Assembly (NCBI GenBank): GCA_965250245.1
Contig: OZ252296.1
Span: 186,001-250,000, forward strand
Direction: 5' to 3'
Origin: JABDIP01 sp965250245
GTDB lineage: Bacteria; Pseudomonadota; Alphaproteobacteria; DSM-16000; Inquilinaceae
DNA: 64,000 nt
Under the pieces are notes generated by a model. It had not been told where the DNA came from. It was given only the letters and a program-made list of their open reading frames with translations, and made no database searches. The position numbers were made by a program, and so were the translations under genes. This document shows, piece by piece, positions 58,729 to 64,000 of this stretch (positions are counted from its first letter, which is position 1; every line of letters starts with the position of its first letter).

Positions 58729-58870
58729 CCCCTCACCCTCCCACGCTTACGCGCGGGTCCCTCCCTCTCCCGCAAGGGGAGAGGGGCAATGCGATCAGCG
58801 CCGGCTTCAATCCCCTCTCCCCTTGCGGGAGAGGGAGGGACCCGACGCGAAGCGTTGGGAGGGTGAGGGG
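58729..58870. repeat. Dispersed inverted repeat, family R4 (copy 2)
   Basis: Ends CCCCTCACCCTCCCACGC and its complement GCGTTGGGAGGGTGAGGGG, inner CCCTCTCCCGCAAGGGGAG arms. It follows the same plan as 45302-45423. It sits between the convergent histidine kinase and lipase genes and may act as a transcript-end structure. Confidence 0.9.
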
Positions 58871-58910
58871 TCTTGGAAGGATGTCCGGCGAAGCCGGTCC
58901 GCTTTCCTTC

Positions 58911-59564
58911 CTATTTCGCCGATTTCATCACGTCGTTCGGGTGCTTGCCGGCGTAGCGGCTCTGCTTGATCGCCTTGATGACCGTATCGATGGAATGGCC
59001 GCCGAAGAAGTCGCTGTTCGGCAGCCGCAGCTTCTTGCCGACCAGCGTTCCGACCTCGCTCACCGGGTCCCAGCGCAGCACCACGTTCAGCACATTGGCG
59101 GAGTGGAAGCTGTAGCCCTTGCCGGCCAGCTTCTTGGCCATGCCGGCCATGCCGGGCGGGTTGAAGGTCACGCCCAGCGCCACCTTGTTGGCCGAGACCA
59201 GCTGCGCCAGCCCGCCGCCCAGCGAATGGCCGGTGATGATGATCTTGGACAGGCCCTTGACCTGCTGCGCCTTCTCGAAGAGCTCCATGGCCGGGACGAA
59301 CTGGTCGGGCACGTTGCCCAGGCCGATATTGATATCGGCCTTGATGTCCTCCCAGCTATCGGTCTCGGTGCCGCGGTAGGCGACGATCCACTCGTCGCCG
59401 CATTCGTAGATGGCGCCCTGGAAGCCGCTTGAATGCTCCATCACCGCCGCGTCGGCGAGGCGCTTGAAGGCGGCCCCCTGCTTGGCCTTCACGGCCTCGG
59501 GATGGCCGGGATCGGCGTAGTAGATATGCGCGGAGATGCGCGCCAGGTCGAGCAGCGTGGTCAT
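58911..59564 (-). CDS. Lipase class 3 family protein
   Basis: A 217-residue cytoplasmic alpha/beta hydrolase. WIVAYRGTE supplies the strand before the oxyanion loop and GHSLGGG (near 114-120) the nucleophile Ser; Asp (WDPVSEVG) and His (FGGHSID) complete the fungal-lipase-like (class 3) triad. ATG 59564 follows GGAGG. No signal peptide is seen. Confidence 0.9.
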   Translation of the reverse strand: MTTLLDLARISAHIYYADPGHPEAVKAKQGAAFKRLADAAVMEHSSGFQGAIYECGDEWIVAYRGTETDSWEDIKADINIGLGNVPDQFVPAMELFEKAQQVKGLSKIIITGHSLGGGLAQLVSANKVALGVTFNPPGMAGMAKKLAGKGYSFHSANVLNVVLRWDPVSEVGTLVGKKLRLPNSDFFGGHSIDTVIKAIKQSRYAGKHPNDVMKSAK

Positions 59565-59760
59565 GATGATGCCTCCTCCAAGCGGGCGGCCGGTGCTTGT
59601 CTGCCTATGCCTGGCGGAGGCCGTCCCAATCGCAGGCTAGCCTACGGTTTCCGCGGGAGTCCCGAAGTGATCGCAGCCACACACCCTGGCGTAAACGGCC
59701 CGGAAACCGTCGTCGCCCTAAGGTGGTGTCCAGCGAGCACGCCCCTGCCGGAGGCCGACG

Positions 59761-60135
59761 ATGTATGGATTCATCTCTACCGCCCTGATCTGGGTGACCG
59801 CCCAATTCGGACATACGGGCCCGCTGCCCAACCCGACGGTGCAGTTGGCATCCGAGGCCCAGATGATCCAGGTCGCCGCCGCCACCGACCCGGAGTCGCG
59901 CCAATGGCTCCGCGACCACGGCCTGCGCCTGGGCGGCCTCTACATCCCCGACGCCGACAAGATCTACCTGCTGGACAGCCTGGACCTGGACGACCCGCGC
60001 CACCTCTCGATCCTGGTCCACGAGATCGTGCATTACGTCCAGGACCAGCTCGGCACCCCCGGCACCCCCCAGCAGCTCGAAGCCCAGGCCTACGCCCTGC
60101 AGGAACGCTGGCTGCAGGAGCAGGGCGCGCTCTAG
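59761..60135 (+). CDS. DUF6647-like small HExxH protein
   Basis: A 124-residue protein with a hydrophobic N-terminus (FISTALIWVTA), suggesting export or anchoring. It contains ILVHEIVHYVQ (HEIVH near residues 83-87) and an acidic helix LEAQAYALQERW that supplies a Glu, a minimal zinc-peptidase pattern. Fits the DUF6647 group; substrate unknown. Confidence 0.75.
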   Translation: MYGFISTALIWVTAQFGHTGPLPNPTVQLASEAQMIQVAAATDPESRQWLRDHGLRLGGLYIPDADKIYLLDSLDLDDPRHLSILVHEIVHYVQDQLGTPGTPQQLEAQAYALQERWLQEQGAL

Positions 60136-60185
60136 CCCGCGCGCTCTGGCATCCGCCCCCCGGTTTTGCTACATCTCCGCCCGAC

Positions 60186-60262
60186 GTCCCCGTAGCTCAG
60201 CCGGATAGAGCATCAGATTCCTAATCTGAGGGTCGCAGGTTCGAGTCCTGCCGGGGACGCCA
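60186..60262 (+). tRNA. tRNA-Arg (anticodon CCT)
   Basis: A 77-base cloverleaf with encoded CCA. The acceptor GTCCCCG pairs with CGGGGAC, the anticodon loop is TTCCTAA (anticodon CCT, reads AGG), and the T-arm is GGTTCGAGTCC. It ends 3 bases from the stop of the convergent citryl-CoA lyase gene. Confidence 0.96.
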
Positions 60263-60265
60263 GCT

Positions 60266-61090
60266 TCACATATCGCCGGGCGATCGTGGTTTCGGCCCCG
60301 TGTAGTCCCAGAGTTGGTCGCGCGGGATCGGGCCCTTGTTGCGGCCGCCTTGCTGGGATTGTTCCCAGGCGTGGGCGAGGGCGCCGACGGAGCGGGAGAG
60401 GACGAAGAGGCCGCGGCACAGAGGTGGCGGGAAGCCGAGCTCGGCGTAGATGACGGCGGTGGCGCCGTCGATGTTCATCGGGATCACCTTGCCCTTGGCA
60501 GTTGCAAGGGCGGTTTCGACGGCGCGGCCGATCGCGGCGAAGCGGCCGGAGACCGTGCCGGCGGCGGCCGACTGGTCGACGATCTCCAACAGGCGCGGGG
60601 CGCGGGGGTCGACCGGGTGGAAGCGGTGGCCGAAGCCGGGGACGTATTTGGTGCCGGCGGCGGCCAGGGCGTCGAGTTCGGCGGCGACGGCGTCGTTCAG
60701 GGACACGCCGGTGTCCATGCGGGCGGCGATGGCGGTGTAGAGGGTCACCGCCTGCTCGCCGGCGCCGCCATGCACGTCGCCCAGGGTGTTGATGGCCGAG
60801 GCCATGGCGTTGTTGATGCCCACGCCACAGGTGATGGCCATGCGGGCGATGGCGATGGAGGGGGCCTGGGGGCCGTGGTCGACGGCGGCCATCAGGGCAG
60901 TGCCCAAGAGCTCCGCCTCGCCGTCGGACGGCAGCTCGCCCTTCAGCATCAGCCAGATCATGCCGGGGAAGCTCAGCCGGCCGATCAGCTCCTCGATGGC
61001 GTAGCCGCGATAGCGGATCATGCCCGGCCGCATCTCGATGATCGCGGTCGACCACCACTCCTCGCTGGCGGCGTGGTCGCTGTCGGTCAT
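60266..61090 (-). CDS. Citryl-CoA lyase / short citrate synthase-like protein
   Basis: A 274-residue protein that matches the catalytic domain of citrate synthase but lacks its N-terminal part. Key residues remain: GDVHGGAGEQA (His), GFGHRFHPVDPR (His) and NIDGATA (Asp). Such short forms are annotated as citryl-CoA lyases or citrate-synthase-like. It lies 172 bases downstream of a CoA-transferase gene on the same strand, suggesting formation of a CoA ester that is then cleaved. Confidence 0.82.
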   Translation of the reverse strand: MTDSDHAASEEWWSTAIIEMRPGMIRYRGYAIEELIGRLSFPGMIWLMLKGELPSDGEAELLGTALMAAVDHGPQAPSIAIARMAITCGVGINNAMASAINTLGDVHGGAGEQAVTLYTAIAARMDTGVSLNDAVAAELDALAAAGTKYVPGFGHRFHPVDPRAPRLLEIVDQSAAAGTVSGRFAAIGRAVETALATAKGKVIPMNIDGATAVIYAELGFPPPLCRGLFVLSRSVGALAHAWEQSQQGGRNKGPIPRDQLWDYTGPKPRSPGDM

Positions 61091-61147
61091 GGTGGGACTC
61101 CGGTGTGGCTGAGGGCGACGGGCGGCTGGGCCCGCCCTAACTTCATC

Positions 61148-61236
61148 GTCATTCCCGCGAAGGCGGGAATCCAGTCTTCACGATGCTGACATGGTCGCGA
61201 TCGTGCAATCTGGATTCCCGCCTTCGCGGGAATGAC
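61148..61236. repeat. Dispersed inverted repeat, family R2 (copy 2)
   Basis: Arms 61148-61174 and 61210-61236 are 27-base exact complements, identical in sequence to the copy at 40875-40944, but with a longer spacer (35 bases). It lies between the citryl-CoA lyase and CoA-transferase genes. Confidence 0.92.
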
Positions 61237-61262
61237 AATTGTATGTTGGGTGATGAGTCCCG

Positions 61263-62465
61263 TCAGACCGCGCCGGCCTCGCGCAATTTGGCGATCTCCT
61301 CCGCCGCATAGCCAAGCTCGCCGAGGATGGCGTCCGTGTCCGCGCCAAGCGCCGGCGGCGGGGCGGCGGGGGCCGGGTCGCCGGTGGCGAGGCGGAAGCC
61401 GGGGCGGACCACCGCGACGTCGCGGTCGACATCCGGCGTGTCGGCGAAGCGGGTCACCAGGGACCGGTGGACGACCTGCTCGGCCTCGAGGACCTCCGGC
61501 ACGGAGAGCACCGCGCCCGCCGGCACGCCTTCGGCGTTCAGCAGCGGGGCCCATTCGGCGGCCGGGCGGGCGGCGAGGGCCTGCTCGATCTCGCCGCGCA
61601 GGACGTAGCGGTTGGCCTTGCGAGCCTCGCGCTCGGCGAAGCGCGGGTCCTCGATCAGCTCCGGGCGGCCGATCATCCGGCACAGCGTCTCGAACTGCTG
61701 CTGCTTGTTGGCGGCGATGTTCAGCAGGCCGTCGCCGGTGCGAAAGGCGCCGGAGGGGGCGGCGGTCATGTTCTCGTTGCCCATGGGGGCGGGCGCGGTG
61801 CCGGCGATCAGCCAGTTGGAGACCGCCCAGCCCATGGCGACCAGGGTCGATTCCAGCATCGACACGTCGATGAACTCGCCCGCGCCGGTGCGGCCCCGGC
61901 GCACCAGGGTGGCGGCGATGGCGAAGGCGGCGGTGATGCCGCCCATGGTGTCGCACACCGGATAGCCGACCCGGAGCGGGGCGGACTCCGCGTCGCCGGT
62001 CACGCTCATCACGCCGGACAGGCCCTGGATGATCTGGTCGTAGGCCGGATTGCCGGCCAAGGGCCCGTCCTGACCGAAGCCGGAGATGGCGCAGTAGACG
62101 AGATCGGCGCGGTCGGCCTTCAGCGCCTCATGGCCGAGGCCGAGCCGGTCCATCACGCCGGGGCGGAAGTTCTCCACCAGCACGTCGGCCGTCGCCACCA
62201 ACCGGCGGAAGGCAGCCTTGCCTTGGGTGTTCTTGAGGTTGAGGGTAACCGAACGTTTGCCGGCGTTCTGGGCCAGGAAGCTGGCGCCCATGCGGCGTTG
62301 ATTCAACTCCGGATCGGCGCCGAGCTGGCGGGCCAGGTCGCCGTAGCCCGGAACCTCGACCTTGATCACGTCGGCGCCCAGACAGGCGAGCTGGTAGGCG
62401 CAGAACGGCCCCGCCAGCACATTTGTCAGGTCGAGGACTCGGATGCCTTCCAGGAGCCGGGACAT
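61263..62465 (-). CDS. CaiB/BaiF family CoA-transferase
   Basis: A 400-residue enzyme that moves CoA between carboxylic acids. LDLTNVLAGPFCAYQLACLGADVIKVE (residues 11-37) is the family opening, with NKRSVTLNLK-type KRSVTLNLKN and the catalytic Asp region DVLVENFRPGVMDRLG. It matches the formyl-CoA transferase type. It probably works with the downstream lyase. Confidence 0.92.
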   Translation of the reverse strand: MSRLLEGIRVLDLTNVLAGPFCAYQLACLGADVIKVEVPGYGDLARQLGADPELNQRRMGASFLAQNAGKRSVTLNLKNTQGKAAFRRLVATADVLVENFRPGVMDRLGLGHEALKADRADLVYCAISGFGQDGPLAGNPAYDQIIQGLSGVMSVTGDAESAPLRVGYPVCDTMGGITAAFAIAATLVRRGRTGAGEFIDVSMLESTLVAMGWAVSNWLIAGTAPAPMGNENMTAAPSGAFRTGDGLLNIAANKQQQFETLCRMIGRPELIEDPRFAEREARKANRYVLRGEIEQALAARPAAEWAPLLNAEGVPAGAVLSVPEVLEAEQVVHRSLVTRFADTPDVDRDVAVVRPGFRLATGDPAPAAPPPALGADTDAILGELGYAAEEIAKLREAGAV

Positions 62466-62487
62466 GGGGAGCAGACCTCTGCTATGG

Positions 62488-62569
62488 CGTCATTGCGAGG
62501 AGCGGCGCGACGCGGCAATCCACTCTCTGCCGACAGAGTGGATTGCTTCGCCTTCGGCTCGCAATGACG
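62488..62569. repeat. Dispersed inverted repeat, family R3 (copy 2)
   Basis: Matches the R3 unit at 48741-48822, with inner arms CAATCCACTCT / AGAGTGGATTG. It lies between the RND pump and CoA-transferase genes. Confidence 0.92.
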
Positions 62570-62606
62570 AATAAGGGGGCTGCCGCTGCGTTTCGGGGAC
62601 CGCGCG

Positions 62607-64000
62607 CTAGTCGTCCGCGGCGCCCGCAACTGCCGGTTCGGCTGGCGACGGCTTCGCCTGCGCCGCGTCGGCCATCTTGCGACCGGCGGCGCTTTCGCCC
62701 TTGATGCGCTCGCGCAGCTTCTGCAGCAGCAGGTACATGGCCGGCACCAGCATGATGCCGACGACGATGGCTGCCAGCATGCCGCCCAGGATGGCGCTGC
62801 CCAACGCTCGCCGGCTGACCGCGCCGGCGCCGGTCGCCACCACCAGCGGCAGGATGCCGAGCACGAAAGACAGCGCGGTCATCATGACGGCCCGGAAGCG
62901 CAGCGAGGCGGCTTCCGACGCCGCTTCGGCGATCTCCGCGCCTTCCGAGCGCCGCTGCATGGCGAACTCGACAATGAGGATGGCGTTCTTGCTGGCCAGT
63001 CCTATGAGCATCACCAGGCCGATCTGTGTGTAGATGCTCACGCTGGTGCCGGTCACGACCACCGCCAGCAGGGCGCCCAGCAGCGACACGGGCACCGCCA
63101 GGATGATCGCCATGGGCATCGACCAGCTTTCGTACTGGGCGACCAGGAACAGATAGGCGAACAGCACCGCCAGCACGAAGATGATCGCCGTGGTGCCGGC
63201 CGCCTGCAGCTCCTGGAAGGTGGTGCCGGTCCATTCCACCGCGAAGCCCTGCGGGATGGCGCCGCCGGCGATGCCCTCGATGGCGCCGATCGCCTGGCCG
63301 GTGGCGAAGCCGGGCGCCGGCGTGGCGCTGACCGAGGCGCTGCGGAACATGTTGTAGCGGCGCAGCACCTCCGCCCCGAGCACCGTGTCGATGGTGACCA
63401 GGGTGGAGAGCGGCACCATCTCGCCAGCCGCGCTACGCACATACAGCCGGCGGACATCCTCGATGCGGTCGCGGAAGTCCGACTCGGCCTGAACAATCAC
63501 TTTATAATTGCGCCCGAAAATATTGAAATCGTTCACATAGAGCGAGCCGAGGTTGGCCTGCAGCGTGGTGAAGATATCGGCGATCTGGATGCCCAGCGTC
63601 TCGGCCTTGCGGCGGTCGATATCGACGAAGAGCTGTGGTGAGTCGGCGCGGAAGGTGCTGAACGCGGCGGCGATCTCCGTCGTCCCGTTGGCGTTGAAGA
63701 CCAGGGAGCCCAGCGCGGCAGCCAGGTCCTGCGGCGTCTGCCCGCCCAAATCCTGGAGTTCCATCTCCAGACCGCCGGTGGTGCCGAGGCCCGGGATCGG
63801 CGGCACGTTGTAGGCCATGACGATGGCCTGGGGCAGCGAAGACAGCTCCTGCCGGACCTGGGCCACCAGGGCATCGACCTGTTGGGACGGGGCGGGGCGC
63901 TCGTCCCAGGGTTTGAGCACCACGATCACGAAGCCGGAATTGGCGGCGATGGCGCCGCCGATCAGGCTGTAGCCGGAGCCAGTCAGAGTGGTGTCGACGC
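62607..64000 (-). CDS. RND efflux pump inner-membrane subunit (AcrB/HAE1 type), C-terminal part
   Basis: The last 464 residues of a large multidrug exporter; the gene continues beyond the right edge (the frame is open to 64000 as VDTTLTGSGYSLIGG). It shows the periplasmic porter/docking domain with FSTFRADSPQLFVDIDR and LYVNDFNIFGRNYKV, then helices with NAILIVEFA and the C-terminal SRRALGSAILGGM block of AcrB-like pumps. The last residues are Ala/Pro-rich. RND pumps export drugs and lipids by proton antiport. Confidence 0.95.
   Translation of the reverse strand, partial: VDTTLTGSGYSLIGGAIAANSGFVIVVLKPWDERPAPSQQVDALVAQVRQELSSLPQAIVMAYNVPPIPGLGTTGGLEMELQDLGGQTPQDLAAALGSLVFNANGTTEIAAAFSTFRADSPQLFVDIDRRKAETLGIQIADIFTTLQANLGSLYVNDFNIFGRNYKVIVQAESDFRDRIEDVRRLYVRSAAGEMVPLSTLVTIDTVLGAEVLRRYNMFRSASVSATPAPGFATGQAIGAIEGIAGGAIPQGFAVEWTGTTFQELQAAGTTAIIFVLAVLFAYLFLVAQYESWSMPMAIILAVPVSLLGALLAVVVTGTSVSIYTQIGLVMLIGLASKNAILIVEFAMQRRSEGAEIAEAASEAASLRFRAVMMTALSFVLGILPLVVATGAGAVSRRALGSAILGGMLAAIVVGIMLVPAMYLLLQKLRERIKGESAAGRKMADAAQAKPSPAEPAVAGAADD

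Overview
The window is high-GC DNA (mostly well above 60% G+C) from an alphaproteobacterium, probably a Rhodospirillales-type marine or soil heterotroph. The reasons are the very large NAD-glutamate dehydrogenase, the TRAP and ABC uptake systems, a CtrA-like receiver, MFS and RND exporters, and tRNA genes with encoded CCA ends. This placement is inferred from gene content, not from a phylogeny.

Layout. 1-7.0 kb: the start of a FAD oxidoreductase, a UMF1-type MFS carrier and NAD-glutamate dehydrogenase, all on the minus strand. 7.3-15.0 kb (plus): a small ribbon-helix-helix-like protein, then a compact operon of a secreted surface-antigen-like protein, a Ser/Thr kinase with an extracytoplasmic beta-helix, a degenerate FHA protein, a MotA/TolQ/ExbB-type channel, a membrane-anchored vWA protein, a canonical FHA protein and a second membrane-anchored vWA protein, followed by a CtrA-like receiver-PilZ protein. 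15.0-18.2 kb: msrA and a DUF2157/DUF4401/GDYXXLXY trio. 18.2-24.0 kb: a SnoaL-like protein, an orphan sugar-type binding protein, LysR and a large MscS channel. 24.2-26.6 kb (lower G+C): a peroxiredoxin, a four-helix membrane protein and LysR, ending at tRNA-Arg(CCG). 26.9-34.0 kb: lipoprotein hydrolase, ABC ATPase, zf-CHCC protein, divergent SAHH-like protein and polA.

34.0-39.25 kb is a clearly AT-richer island: a DNA-base-hypermodification-type protein, a tandem MazG protein, an Nmad2 protein, a TIR/deoxyribosyltransferase-like protein, and a higB-higA/ImmA module with a readable promoter and operator. It looks like a transferred nucleotide-modification or defence cassette. 39.4-47.6 kb: MFS exporter, tandem SnoaL protein, TRAP transporter, YHYH protein, a small HExxH protein and an Lrp regulator. 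47.7-55.4 kb: DUF6356, glutamine amidotransferase, DUF2914, and an alpha-galactosidase with a carbohydrate ABC importer that lacks its ATPase. 55.4-64 kb: enoyl-CoA hydratase, SDR, histidine kinase, lipase, tRNA-Arg(CCT), citryl-CoA lyase, CoA-transferase and a partial RND pump.

The best candidate for an undescribed system is the kinase/FHA/proton-channel/vWA operon (8.2-14.2 kb). Both vWA proteins carry an ExbD/MotB-like N-terminal helix with an aspartate in the ion-carrying position. They could therefore be stator partners of the MotA/ExbB-like channel, placing ion-driven force on periplasmic vWA domains under kinase/FHA control. Intergenic regions also hold at least five families of dispersed inverted repeats, most of them present twice.
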